64,000 nucleotides of DNA from Pedobacter insulae (GTDB lineage: Bacteria; Bacteroidota; Bacteroidia; Sphingobacteriales; Sphingobacteriaceae). The stretch's first letter is position 1; each line of letters begins with the position of its first letter. The DNA is taken from assembly GCF_900113525.1 (NCBI RefSeq), contig NZ_FOPP01000002.1:248001-312000 (forward strand), read 5' to 3'. The notes below the pieces were generated by a model, which was given only the letters and a program-made list of their open reading frames with translations, made no database searches and had not been told where the DNA came from. A program made the position numbers and the translations under genes. Below, piece by piece: positions 41,616-49,936 of this stretch.

Positions 41616-43082
41616 ATGCCCGAGCTAATATTGGTGCTTTTTAAAATAAACTTGGTTTTGCTGCTTTTTGCTGCGGCTTATTATCTAGTTTTACGTAGGT
41701 TAACATTTTATACAGTAAATCGTGCATTTTTAGTAATAGGAATAATTTTTTCAACCGTTTATCCATTTATCGATCTAACTAATTTTTTGAATCGGCAAGA
41801 ACAAATTGCTATGATGCCAACAATTGATGTTAATCAGTTTGTTCGCGATGCTGGGATAGTCGATTATTGGCAAATCGTAGTTGTGATTTTTTATGTCGGC
41901 GTCTTGTTTATGGCCATGCGCTTAATTGCTCAATTTTTTTCTTTGTATCGTGTCCATAGGCGTTCAAAGCCAGGAGCAGTTCGAAACCTAAATGTTCGAA
42001 TTTTGGAGGGTCAGGTTAGTCCATTTTCTTTCTGGCAAACTGTATATATTAATCCCAATATCCATTCTGCGAACGAATTGGATACCATTTTGGCCCACGA
42101 ACAGGTTCATGTTAAGGAGTGGCATACTTTAGATATTATTCTAGCCGAAATTAGTGTCGTTTTTTATTGGTTTAATCCAGGTATTTGGTTAATGAAAAAG
42201 GCAATTAAAGAGAATATAGAGTTCATTACCGATGCAAGAATCGTTAAAAAAGGGGTGGACAAAAAGGCTTATCAGTACAGTTTATTAGGCGTTGGTAGTT
42301 TGCAAGCTAGTGTGGGATTAGTTAATAATTTTAATCTATCAGATTTAAAAAAGCGGATCAAAATGATGAACACAAAACGTTCCTCACCAAAGAAGTTAAT
42401 AATTTACGCATTTGTACTACCCATTTTATTGATCACTACTTTAGCCTTTACGGTAAATAAAAGAGAATTAAAAGAGCATCTAAACCCGCTAACTAAGGCA
42501 TTGGTAAAAGTAGATCTGCTTAAAGAAGAAGTTTCGAAAATCGAACGTAAGGAACCAAAGGCCAAAATTTTTCCAAAGGAATTAAGTGTAACACCAAAGG
42601 ATACGGTGAAAATCTTTCACTATGTGATAACCACAATCACTTTGGACAATGATTCGGTAAAGATATTACAAGATTTACCGGAAGGGATCCGATTAGAAAG
42701 AAGTGTGCCAAGTTCGGTGGCGTTGAAGGGCATTGTAAGAGGAATGAGGGTTAACCCTGACTCTGTGTACGCGAATGGCACGACCAAAATAGAAAATATT
42801 AAAATTGCCCTAAGAAAGCCGGGTATGCCATTTCCGAATACTGATGATCATAATTTAAATGAGGTAATTGTTCAGGGATATGCAACGAAAGGTAAATCCA
42901 TGAAGCTGGCCGATAGTGCGAATGTTGGCGGAGGTAAATCGGTAATTCAATTTAATGGTAGGCAAATTACTGAAGAGGAGCTTCGTAAAATCAGTCCCGA
43001 AGATATAAAATCGGTTCTTATAGAAAGGGCTCCGAGCAAAACAACTAAGTTAATTTTAGTGGGTAAAAAAATCAAGGAGTAA
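41616..43082 (+). CDS. M56-family (BlaR1-like) membrane metallopeptidase with plug-like C-terminus
   Basis: 488 residues. Membrane helices near 5-25, 35-55, 85-108 and about 260-280. The zinc motif HExxH is HEQVH (His161, Glu162, His165) within TILAHEQVHVKEWHTLD, and ENIEFITDARIVKKG supplies the third ligand region. After the last helix lies a periplasmic tail with LNEVIVQGYATKG and ISPEDIKSVLIERAP, resembling the TonB-receptor plug rather than a penicillin-binding domain. So it is BlaR1-like in protease and not in sensor. It forms an operon with BlaI. Confidence 0.88.
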   Translation: MPELILVLFKINLVLLLFAAAYYLVLRRLTFYTVNRAFLVIGIIFSTVYPFIDLTNFLNRQEQIAMMPTIDVNQFVRDAGIVDYWQIVVVIFYVGVLFMAMRLIAQFFSLYRVHRRSKPGAVRNLNVRILEGQVSPFSFWQTVYINPNIHSANELDTILAHEQVHVKEWHTLDIILAEISVVFYWFNPGIWLMKKAIKENIEFITDARIVKKGVDKKAYQYSLLGVGSLQASVGLVNNFNLSDLKKRIKMMNTKRSSPKKLIIYAFVLPILLITTLAFTVNKRELKEHLNPLTKALVKVDLLKEEVSKIERKEPKAKIFPKELSVTPKDTVKIFHYVITTITLDNDSVKILQDLPEGIRLERSVPSSVALKGIVRGMRVNPDSVYANGTTKIENIKIALRKPGMPFPNTDDHNLNEVIVQGYATKGKSMKLADSANVGGGKSVIQFNGRQITEEELRKISPEDIKSVLIERAPSKTTKLILVGKKIKE

Positions 43083-43092
43083 TTACCAAAAA

Positions 43093-43120
43093 ACCCTTAA
43101 GCCTTTTACAGCCTAAGGGT
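43093..43120. terminator. Hairpin between convergent operons
   Basis: ACCCTTA (43093-43099) pairs with TAAGGGT (43114-43120), 14-nt loop; an A-run lies left of it. It separates the M56 gene from the convergent outer-membrane barrel gene. Confidence 0.55.
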
Positions 43121-43151
43121 CATCATTTAACTATTATTTGGTTTATTAATA

Positions 43152-45815
43152 TTAGTAATTAAAGGTAGCTTTTAACATTGCCACTCGTCCTGGAATATAA
43201 TAAGTTCCGTTAGTTAAAGCATTGGCCGATATGTTAATCGCTTCAAATTTCTTAATATTTGCTAAATTGGTTACGCCAAATTCTAAATCTGTTTTAAGTT
43301 TAGTGAATTTGTACCGCATGTTAAAATCTGCAAATAGATAGCTTAAATCGCTCTGGCTCGATTGTTTAGTGTACATGTGTTCGGCCGAAATTTTCATAAA
43401 CACACTTTTAAATGCCGTAAATGTTAAGTTTGATTGCTGTCTAATTTGCTGATAATTCGTTTTTACAGCATTTGCATTAACCAATCTATTCGCTGTAACC
43501 GAATAATTAGCTGTATAAGACCAGGTCATAAAATTAGTGATTTTAGAATCGATACCAGCTTTATAAGCCATCGTTTTAGAATCGAAAGGGAGTAACCTAT
43601 TGTTCTGAAGTTGATCGAATTGACTGTTTGTATAACTAAATCCAGCGTTAATTGTACTTCTTAAGCTAAAAAGATACTTGCTGGCATTGGCCTGACCGGA
43701 AAGTGATTTCACATGATTTTCTAAAGGTAACACCACACGTTGTTGAATATTATTACTTAACGTAAAAGAAGAAATAGTGTTTAGGGTCGTGTTTGAATAA
43801 TTAATGCCAGCATTAAAAAAGAACATCTGCATGGCTCTTCGGAAGTTGAAAGCTGCTCCCATACCATGGGTTTTGCGTTCAGAGATAGGCGCATTATTGG
43901 CAAAGAGCGATCGATAATTTTTTAAGATCGTTCCTGTATAAACATCATCCAAGCCACCTAATTCATTTCTGAAAGAATAATTAGCGGATACGTAATTTTC
44001 AGGGCTCGTTTGATATTTCGCGCTAAATGAAGGATTTAAAAATACTTTGTTCAGCTTTTTATCGACACCTTTTGATGGGTCGTTATACGAAATGCTTTGA
44101 TAGCTTAAAGGTAAGCTTAAACTTGTCTTTAATTTTTCGCCACTATATTCATAAGATCCATCTATATAGACTTTGCCTTTTAGCCATTCTAAATTATTGG
44201 TCATTTCAGATGAGATTAATTCAGTGGTTTGATTATTCTGTATACGATATAATTCTGAGTTTAATTGTTGATGCTGCAAATTGAAACCAGTTCGATAAGA
44301 TTGTGTGAATTTTCCGTTCACCAAGCCGAATGACATATAGTTATTGGTATACCATGAAGGTAATTTAACATATTGGTCCAATCCTGCGAAAGGAGTTCCA
44401 TTGTTTAAAATATCCTCATTTAAGCCAGGTCTGATATTTAGAACTTCGGGCTGAGTTGAACGATTTAAGTAAGAATATAAATTTATCGTATTTTCTGATT
44501 TTAGTCTCTTTCTATAGTTAAACTCATTAGATATGTCGAAGGTTTTTTGAGAGAGCGACTGTCCTGCCCCAGTACCATTGATGACTACGTTAGAATTAAT
44601 TTTATTTGGAGCATAATCCACAATAAAATTGTTATTCAAATAATACATTTCGGCGTTTGAATTGATATTAATCTTTGACTGAAATTTCTGGGGATTAATG
44701 ATGTTTTCCTGTAATTCGGTGTAACGAATAGTTTGCTCCGGTAAGTACGTTTCGGAAAATTTATTGTATTCCTGGTTCCTTTTATCGTATAAATAAGAAA
44801 CATTAGCTCTAATCTGTAAATCTTTATTTAATTTAAAGAGATTATTTAAGTTAGTTAAACCTGCTTTATTGAACAATGATCTATTTTGTGGAAGCGTGGG
44901 CACACCGGCGGCACCGGCCGAAAGAAAGCTTCCAGGTTTATCATTATCAATTCTCCTCATATAGTCAGACATATTAAAAGAAGTAAGGTCATTTCCGGGA
45001 TCTATTCCAATATTGTTCCCCTTAATATTATTGATAAATTTTATCTTCTTCTTAAACAGCATGGCATTAGCTTCGCTATCGAACCGACTCGGAGTTCCAA
45101 GTCCTGCTTTTATATCTCCCATGACCTTAAGTTTTGCTTCATCTTTAATCACCAGGTTTATTGCTACGTCGTCGCTCATGTTATTTTTTCGGAGCATTTT
45201 AATGGGTTGATCATTTTCTATCACCTGTACTTTGTCAACTGCAGCGTGGGGGATGGCTTTCGTACCGATACTGTATTTGTCGTCCAATAAATTATCACCG
45301 TCTTGGTATAATGCAGAAATCCCTTTTCCATTATAGGTTATCTTTCCATTTTCTGCAACTTCAATACCTGGCATTTTCTTTAATACATCGCCTATACTCC
45401 TGTCTTGCTTGTCGGCGAAATCTGATGTTTTATAGCTTAAAGTATCCCCGTTTACCGCTAGTGAAGGTCTATTTTTAACCACAACGGTTTTTAGATTAAT
45501 CTGCTCCTCTTCTAAGGTTAAATCGTAAGTTTTGTTTAATTCGGTTACGCTAACTATTTTTTTTGCAAAACCGATGATGGTTGCCTCAAGTGTGATATCC
45601 TTTGTATCTTCTGTAAATGAAAGTGTAAATTCTCCTTTAGCATTGGTTCTGGTAAAACTTAAGATACTTCCTTCTTTGTCCTTTAAATTAATATTTGCAG
45701 ATACGATTGGGGCGCCCTTCGCATCTTTTACTTTTCCTTTTATTTGTTTTTGGGCGAATAGAGATGGGACACCTATCAAAAAGAAAAGTAAAGTAACTAT
45801 ATATTGTTTTTTCAT
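43152..45815 (-). CDS. Outer-membrane beta-barrel protein of the GLPGLI-linked type
   Basis: 887 residues. Signal peptide to SLFAQ (about residue 21). CarboxypepD_reg-like domain at 22-110 (IKGKVKDAKGAPIVSANINL), a plug-like region (IGDVLKKMPGIEVAENGKIT) at about 140-230, then a large beta-barrel (many YxxN and aromatic strands), ending in MLKATFNY. It belongs to TonB-receptor-related proteins and sits 33 bp downstream of a GLPGLI gene. Such pairs are common in Bacteroidota but the cargo is not established. It is the second gene of the operon starting at operator site 2. Confidence 0.85.
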   Translation of the reverse strand: MKKQYIVTLLFFLIGVPSLFAQKQIKGKVKDAKGAPIVSANINLKDKEGSILSFTRTNAKGEFTLSFTEDTKDITLEATIIGFAKKIVSVTELNKTYDLTLEEEQINLKTVVVKNRPSLAVNGDTLSYKTSDFADKQDRSIGDVLKKMPGIEVAENGKITYNGKGISALYQDGDNLLDDKYSIGTKAIPHAAVDKVQVIENDQPIKMLRKNNMSDDVAINLVIKDEAKLKVMGDIKAGLGTPSRFDSEANAMLFKKKIKFINNIKGNNIGIDPGNDLTSFNMSDYMRRIDNDKPGSFLSAGAAGVPTLPQNRSLFNKAGLTNLNNLFKLNKDLQIRANVSYLYDKRNQEYNKFSETYLPEQTIRYTELQENIINPQKFQSKININSNAEMYYLNNNFIVDYAPNKINSNVVINGTGAGQSLSQKTFDISNEFNYRKRLKSENTINLYSYLNRSTQPEVLNIRPGLNEDILNNGTPFAGLDQYVKLPSWYTNNYMSFGLVNGKFTQSYRTGFNLQHQQLNSELYRIQNNQTTELISSEMTNNLEWLKGKVYIDGSYEYSGEKLKTSLSLPLSYQSISYNDPSKGVDKKLNKVFLNPSFSAKYQTSPENYVSANYSFRNELGGLDDVYTGTILKNYRSLFANNAPISERKTHGMGAAFNFRRAMQMFFFNAGINYSNTTLNTISSFTLSNNIQQRVVLPLENHVKSLSGQANASKYLFSLRSTINAGFSYTNSQFDQLQNNRLLPFDSKTMAYKAGIDSKITNFMTWSYTANYSVTANRLVNANAVKTNYQQIRQQSNLTFTAFKSVFMKISAEHMYTKQSSQSDLSYLFADFNMRYKFTKLKTDLEFGVTNLANIKKFEAINISANALTNGTYYIPGRVAMLKATFNY

Positions 45816-45848
45816 TTGTGTGTTTGGTTTTGCAGTTAAAAATTTAAC

Positions 45849-46808
45849 TTATTTCGTTTCAGGAAGTTCAATCGGATTATTTATCACGATTTTTTTTACA
45901 TCACTGTTTGTGACCACTTTTGCTGTTCTGCTTACACCCATTTGAATACCCTGAGAGGCCATTTGTGCATTCATAAAGCCCTGAGGGTTCTTATCTCTTG
46001 CGGCTTTAAGTTTGTCTAATTCTTTTTTATTGGTTTTAATAGCATCGGTTGGGAGTTTAATTTCAGCTCCGAGATATGAGTTCCCGTCCATACCCATAAT
46101 ACTAGCCATCGGCATTGCCCCACCTCCCGGTGTTAAGATTTTTGGCCCTTCTTTCTCCGGCGTTTTTGTTTCCTCGGTTTTCACATCATCGATGCCAGCA
46201 AACTGAAATTTCACAGTTCCAGTTTGGTCAACTGCTTCAATAATTAACCCTGGAAGACCATTTAATTTCCAAGGACCGCTTTGGAAAGGCATATCAGGGG
46301 CAAACCATGCCGTCCAGGTTCTGCCTTTAAAGTTAGCAATTGCCTTTTGGCACTTTACGCCAGAGAAATTAGCAGTATCTTTTGTAATTTTCCAATTTAT
46401 CTTAGGGGCCTCTTCTTCCACTAAATAGTTATTAAATATGCGTTCTTTAGTAAAGAATTTGTTTTCACTTGCAAAGAAAAAATAATCTAATGGATTAGTT
46501 TGCTTATTTGGTGCTAAAGGGGAGCCTATTGTAATCTTCATTGACCCGCTTCCAGCTTGATTTTTAAGCTGTTCTTGAATTTGTCTCTCCATTTCAAGGT
46601 TACGATTTATTTTATCATAGCTAGTATATACGGAAGCATTTTTCCCAATCACTAATAACATGTTTTCAGTATATGGTTTGTCTTTTTGAGTAGTGTCTTG
46701 GATATGACTAAAGGAATACCTTACTCTAGCTAATGCTTTGTCGGGGTTTTGTGCAAAAGAACTTGTGGTAATTACAATGGCAATAATTGAGGTAAAAAAT
46801 GTTTTCAT
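45849..46808 (-). CDS. GLPGLI family exported protein, copy A
   Basis: 319 residues with a signal peptide ending at SSFAQ. The family signature is present: GPWKLNGLPGLIIEAVDQTG, preceded by KDTANFSGVKCQKAIANFKGRTW (in parts CQKAIANFKG, WTAWFAPDMPFQSG). The N-terminal ARVRYSFSHIQDTTQKDKP and YTENMLLVIGKNASVYTSYD parts match copies B and C. The family has no established function; it is known only by the conserved GLPGLI motif. It leads an operon with the outer-membrane barrel gene. Confidence 0.9.
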   Translation of the reverse strand: MKTFFTSIIAIVITTSSFAQNPDKALARVRYSFSHIQDTTQKDKPYTENMLLVIGKNASVYTSYDKINRNLEMERQIQEQLKNQAGSGSMKITIGSPLAPNKQTNPLDYFFFASENKFFTKERIFNNYLVEEEAPKINWKITKDTANFSGVKCQKAIANFKGRTWTAWFAPDMPFQSGPWKLNGLPGLIIEAVDQTGTVKFQFAGIDDVKTEETKTPEKEGPKILTPGGGAMPMASIMGMDGNSYLGAEIKLPTDAIKTNKKELDKLKAARDKNPQGFMNAQMASQGIQMGVSRTAKVVTNSDVKKIVINNPIELPETK

Positions 46809-46843
46809 GTTGTGTTATGGTTGATTATAAACAATTAATTAAT

Positions 46844-46866
46844 CGTAAATCTACGAATAATTCGTA
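46844..46866 (-). promoter_or_regulatory. Operator site 2 with embedded -7 box (copy A operon)
   Basis: On the + strand: CGTA-AATC-TACG-AATAATT-CGTA. The core TACGAA-TAA-TTCGTA (46852-46866) is a perfect palindrome. Read in the gene direction the site contains TAGATTTA, a -7-like box (TAnnTTTA) in the same position relative to the CGTA/TACG pair as in the BlaI promoter. It lies 36 nt before the ATG of copy A. Confidence 0.7.
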
Positions 46867-46972
46867 ATTCAAGAACCAATTTAACATTTTTTAACGTATA
46901 GAATTTCACTATCTCAAAGACAGTTAGTGACGTCTCATATTTTTCAATTTAGTAGTGGTATTGTTTCTTGGA

Positions 46973-47044
46973 CTAAAACCCGTTTTTTTTCTCTTTGATA
47001 GTGTCTTTCGTATTAATATATGTATATCTTGTTTTCATATTGGC
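46973..47044 (-). pseudogene. Possible relic of a further GLPGLI gene
   Basis: The translated stretch RYTYINTKDTIKEKK resembles the N-terminal RYTYTNKSDTLTNEK of copy B and RYTYSNNSDTLK of the pseudogene copy. No signal peptide precedes it and the frame ends after 6 more codons, and no GLPGLI motif follows. The match is short, so the call is tentative. Confidence 0.35.
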
Positions 47045-47123
47045 AACTGTAGGAAGTCCGGTGAGTTGGTTGTGGTTCTTAACGTTTGTGAATGATTTCC
47101 TTATCTCTGCTAAGAATGGAGTA

Positions 47124-47981
47124 CTAATTTCCCGATAACGCTTTGTTAAAACCTTTGGGGTCTTTTTTGAAAGCCTCCTTGAATTTTTCCATTTGGCTTT
47201 TCGAAATTTTAACTGCTCCGATGGGTAAGCGAATAATGTTTTCGAAATACGCATTGCCAACATCGCGGCCAATTGCTTGGTCGATTGAGTTGTAGGTGCT
47301 TGGACTTGCGCCCGGTTGTTTTGTGACATCGCGATCACGAACATGATCACCAATTTTTGCATTTTCCATCCCTGCAAACTTAAAATAGATGTCTTTATTT
47401 GTATCGTAGGCTTCAATGATTAATCCGGGTAAACCATTCAATTTCCATGGCCCTCCAGGAAAAGGAACGCTTTGTGCATACCATACAGTCCAGTTCTTGC
47501 CCTCGAAATTTGCGGTTGCTTTTTGACAAGTTAACCCCGAGAAGCTAAGTGTGTCTTTGCTTAATTTCCAGTCTATTATTGGAGGTGTTTCTTCAACAAG
47601 GTAGCTGCGATAAAAAAACATCTCTTTGGTAAATAGCTTGTTCTCTTTAACAAAGAAGGAGTAGGAGGTGGTGGTCATCCATTTACTGTTACTATCATCT
47701 ACTACAAATACACCATTGCCTTTGCCTGCGCCACTTTCAATCATCGCCCAAAATTTTTGTTCTTCAGAGATTTCGTGCCTTATTTTATCATAGCTTGTGT
47801 ATAAGGATGTATTTTTTCCGAAAAACAATAACATGTTTTCGATACGGGGTTTTTCATTCGTGAGCGTATCGCTTTTATTTGTATACGTATATCGTACTCT
47901 TGCCAAAACGGGATCACCTTTTTGTGAATACGTATTTACTGATATAAAAATTGCTGCACTGGTAATTAATATAGTTTTCAT
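47124..47981 (-). CDS. GLPGLI family exported protein, copy B
   Basis: 285 residues. Signal peptide to TYSQ (about residue 19). Contains ARVRYTYTNKSDTL, NMLLFFGKNTSLYTSYDKI, CQKATANFEGKNW and GPWKLNGLPGLIIEAYDTNKD, the family signature. It lies 26 bp downstream of the pseudogene copy, and no operator is seen directly before it, so it is probably transcribed from the promoter at operator site 3. The product is predicted to be periplasmic or surface-exposed. Function unknown. Confidence 0.88.
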   Translation of the reverse strand: MKTILITSAAIFISVNTYSQKGDPVLARVRYTYTNKSDTLTNEKPRIENMLLFFGKNTSLYTSYDKIRHEISEEQKFWAMIESGAGKGNGVFVVDDSNSKWMTTTSYSFFVKENKLFTKEMFFYRSYLVEETPPIIDWKLSKDTLSFSGLTCQKATANFEGKNWTVWYAQSVPFPGGPWKLNGLPGLIIEAYDTNKDIYFKFAGMENAKIGDHVRDRDVTKQPGASPSTYNSIDQAIGRDVGNAYFENIIRLPIGAVKISKSQMEKFKEAFKKDPKGFNKALSGN

Positions 47982-48007
47982 TTAATTTTAAGGTTGTTAA
48001 GTATAAA

Positions 48008-48824
48008 TTAAAATCCGAACTGAGTTTTGCTGAAACCTTTTGGGTCTTTTTCATAAGCAGCTTTTAGTTTGTCGAACTCTTTTCTAGTGGTAGTTGACAT
48101 GCGATAAGTGGGTAATTTAGCGTGTTAATGGCTCCAGGACTTACGCCAGGTTTTGTCCGAATGTCTGTTGTTCTTTTAAAATCGCCATCTCTCGCTGTTT
48201 CGAAACCAGCAAATTGAAAATACGTATCTTTATTTTCATCATAAGCTTCTAGTATTAACCCAGGTAGTCCTTGTAATTTCCAAGGCCCACTTTGAAAAGG
48301 CAAGTTAGGCGCAAACCATGCTGTCCAATTTTTTTCATCAAGTTTAGTCATTGCTTTTTGACAGACAACGCCAGAAAGTGTAATCGTATCTTTTGTAATC
48401 TTCCATTTAAGCTCAGGTAGAGTTTCATTAATCAAATAACCCATACCAAGGATATCTTCTTTTATGATTGACTTTTTTTCTTTCGCAAATGATAAATGAT
48501 TTGTTTTGGTGAGCCAATCGCCCGCCGATCTGTCGATTCTAATCACGGTTGGAGCATTACTACCCGTTGCCCTAGACAATGCCCGAGCTTGGCTTTTTTG
48601 ATCTTCGGAAATTTCGAATCTTATTTTGTCATAACTGGTATATAATGAGGCATTTTTGCCTATAAAGAGCATCATATTCTCAGTGTGGGTTTTTTTTATT
48701 TGAGCGTATCTGAATTGTTCGAATACGTGTAACGGACTCTCGCTAAAACTTTGTCTGCATCTTGTGCAAAAGAATTTAAAGTAATTACTGATAAGAAGAA
48801 TAGAAGTTTAATGATTGTTTTCAT
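48008..48824 (-). pseudogene. Frameshifted GLPGLI gene, copy C
   Basis: The natural start is the ATG at 48824: MKTIIKLLFFLSVITLNSFAQ (signal peptide, read in two parts), continuing ARVRYTYSNNSDTLK, then a TAA at about 48696-48698. The rest of the family sequence (ENMMLFIGKNASLYTSYDKI, GPWKLQGLPGLILEAYDENKD) continues in another frame. A second shift near 48117 separates it from a C-terminus KLPTYRMSTTTRKEFDKLKA that again matches the family and ends at 48008. Each shift would be repaired by one extra A in a short A-run. The region between also lacks about 13 residues compared with copy B. Confidence 0.85.
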
Positions 48825-48867
48825 TTCTCATTTGTGGTTTGATTGTTAAGATTAATTTCTACATATC

Positions 48868-48890
48868 CGTAAATCTACGAAATATTCGTA
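48868..48890 (-). promoter_or_regulatory. Operator site 3 with embedded -7 box (copy C/B unit)
   Basis: On the + strand: CGTA-AATC-TACG-AAATATT-CGTA. The core TACGAA-ATA-TTCGTA (48876-48890) is a perfect palindrome. In the gene direction it contains TAGATTTA, as at site 2. It lies 44 nt before the pseudogene ATG. Confidence 0.7.
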
Positions 48891-49016
48891 AAAAAAAGAT
48901 AATATTTCACTTATTTAGTAATAGGCTATGATTCTGACTTTAGCTGGGAGAGGTGATGCAAATAAATTCAATATTTAAGTTATTAAAAGTTCTAAATAAC
49001 TTTTTTCCTTATCCGC

Positions 49017-49047
49017 TTGTGTTTGAATAGTATTTGTTCTATATTTG
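49017..49047 (+). promoter_or_regulatory. rplU promoter
   Basis: TTG (49017-49019), 20-nt spacer, TATATTTG (49040-49047), matching the Bacteroidota consensus; about 44 nt before the rplU ATG. Confidence 0.75.
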
Positions 49048-49091
49048 CACCTCGATAAAAAATATACAATTTAAAAAATAATTATTTAACA

Positions 49092-49403
49092 ATGTACGCA
49101 ATAGTAAATATAGCAGGACAGCAATTCAAAGTTGCAAAAGACCAGCATCTTTTTGTACACCGTTTACAGGGAGATGAAGGCGCTAGTATTGAATTTGACA
49201 ATGTATTGTTGGTTGATAATGGTGGTAAAATTACAGTGGGAGTTCCTGCGGTAAAAGGTGCATCGGTTACAGCTAAAATCGTGTCTCATTTAAAAGGTGA
49301 TAAAGTAATCGTTTTCAAAAAGAAACGTAGAAAAGGTTACAAAAAGAAAAATGGTCACCGCCAGTATTTCACCAAAATCCAGATTGAGAGTATCACTCTG
49401 TAG
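49092..49403 (+). CDS. rplU: Ribosomal protein bL21
   Basis: 103 residues, normal length. [38 protein letters not shown] (in parts [13 protein letters not shown]) and [14 protein letters not shown] are typical of bL21, which binds 23S rRNA in the large subunit. rpmA follows, as in most bacteria, after an AT-rich palindromic spacer. Confidence 0.97.
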   Translation: MYAIVNIAGQQFKVAKDQHLFVHRLQGDEGASIEFDNVLLVDNGGKITVGVPAVKGASVTAKIVSHLKGDKVIVFKKKRRKGYKKKNGHRQYFTKIQIESITL

Positions 49404-49410
49404 TTTAATT

Positions 49411-49438
49411 AATTAGTAAATTCACTAATTAGCTAATT
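49411..49438. repeat. AT-rich palindromic element, copy 1
   Basis: AATTAGT and ACTAATT arms around AAATTC, followed by AGCTAATT. A near-identical 28-nt element (two differences, both in the loop) lies at 63465-63492. Located between rplU and rpmA. Confidence 0.65.
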
Positions 49439-49463
49439 AGCTAATTGTACAAATTATAAAAAA

Positions 49464-49877
49464 ATGGCACATAAAAAAGGAGCCGGTAGTTCTAGGAACG
49501 GACGCGAATCACATAGCAAGCGTCTAGGTATCAAGATCTTTGGTGGTCAAGAGGCTATCGCTGGAAACATTATCGTTCGTCAACGTGGTACTAAACACCA
49601 TCCAGATAAGGGTGTGGGTATTGGTAAGGATCATACTTTATTTGCATTAGTACCAGGTATCGTAACTTTCAAAAAGAAACAAGACAATAAATCTTATGTA
49701 TCAGTATTGCCTGTTACAGTGGAAGATGCGCCTGTTAAGACTGTAGCTGCTAAAAAAGCAGCAGCCCCGAAAGCAAAAGTAGAAGATGCGTCTGTTGCTG
49801 AAGCAGCAGCACCTAAAAAAGCTAAAGCAGCACCTGTTAAAAAAGCAGCGAAAGCTGATGATGCTACCGCTGAGTAG
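49464..49877 (+). CDS. rpmA: Ribosomal protein bL27 with long Lys/Ala tail
   Basis: 137 residues; the conserved bL27 part is residues 1-85 ([19 protein letters not shown], then [20 protein letters not shown]). It ends with a tail of about 50 residues rich in Ala, Lys, Pro and Glu ([35 protein letters not shown]). The tail is in frame, with no sign of frameshift. It is not needed for the standard role at the peptidyl-transferase centre and its function is unknown. A strong terminator follows. Confidence 0.96.
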   Translation: MAHKKGAGSSRNGRESHSKRLGIKIFGGQEAIAGNIIVRQRGTKHHPDKGVGIGKDHTLFALVPGIVTFKKKQDNKSYVSVLPVTVEDAPVKTVAAKKAAAPKAKVEDASVAEAAAPKKAKAAPVKKAAKADDATAE

Positions 49878-49890
49878 GATTTATTTGACT

Positions 49891-49930
49891 AAAAAAAAGG
49901 CCTCAGCAGTTTTGTTGAGGCCTTTTTTTT
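49891..49930. terminator. Bidirectional terminator after rpmA
   Basis: A 15-bp perfect stem (49891-49905 with 49916-49930), extendable by three pairs, with eight A on one side and eight T on the other. It separates rpmA from the convergent polyprenyl synthase gene. Confidence 0.93.
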
Positions 49931-49936
49931 AAAAGG

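Larger units (their letters stand above)
46809..47123. other. 315-bp gap between GLPGLI copies A and B
   Basis: Holds operator site 2 (46844-46866) and, on the minus strand near 46973-47044, a short remnant resembling a GLPGLI N-terminus. Nothing else recognised. A longer minus-strand frame running on to 47416 overlaps the real copy-B gene and is not accepted as a gene. Confidence 0.5.

Noticed and set aside
41616..43082. BlaI/M56 pair as a beta-lactam resistance system
   Set aside because: No beta-lactamase gene is present and the sensor tail does not look like a penicillin-binding domain.
44886..45290. Rightward ORF of 134 codons inside the barrel gene
   Set aside because: Antisense to a strongly supported outer-membrane protein gene; no recognisable domain or start context.
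45532..45945. Rightward ORF of 137 codons
   Set aside because: Antisense shadow of the barrel gene N-terminus and GLPGLI copy A C-terminus; hydrophobic by codon complement only.
46973..47416. Leftward ORF of 147 codons as a gene
   Set aside because: Most of it overlaps the well-supported GLPGLI copy B in another frame; only its last part has any family resemblance.
48064..48675. Copy C GLPGLI read as an intact 203-residue gene
   Set aside because: It lacks the signal peptide and the C-terminus, both of which are found in other frames on either side, so it is the middle part of a pseudogene.
49464..49877. rpmA tail as a frameshift artefact
   Set aside because: The tail is in frame with a biased but coherent composition, ends just before a strong terminator, and such tails occur in Bacteroidota.
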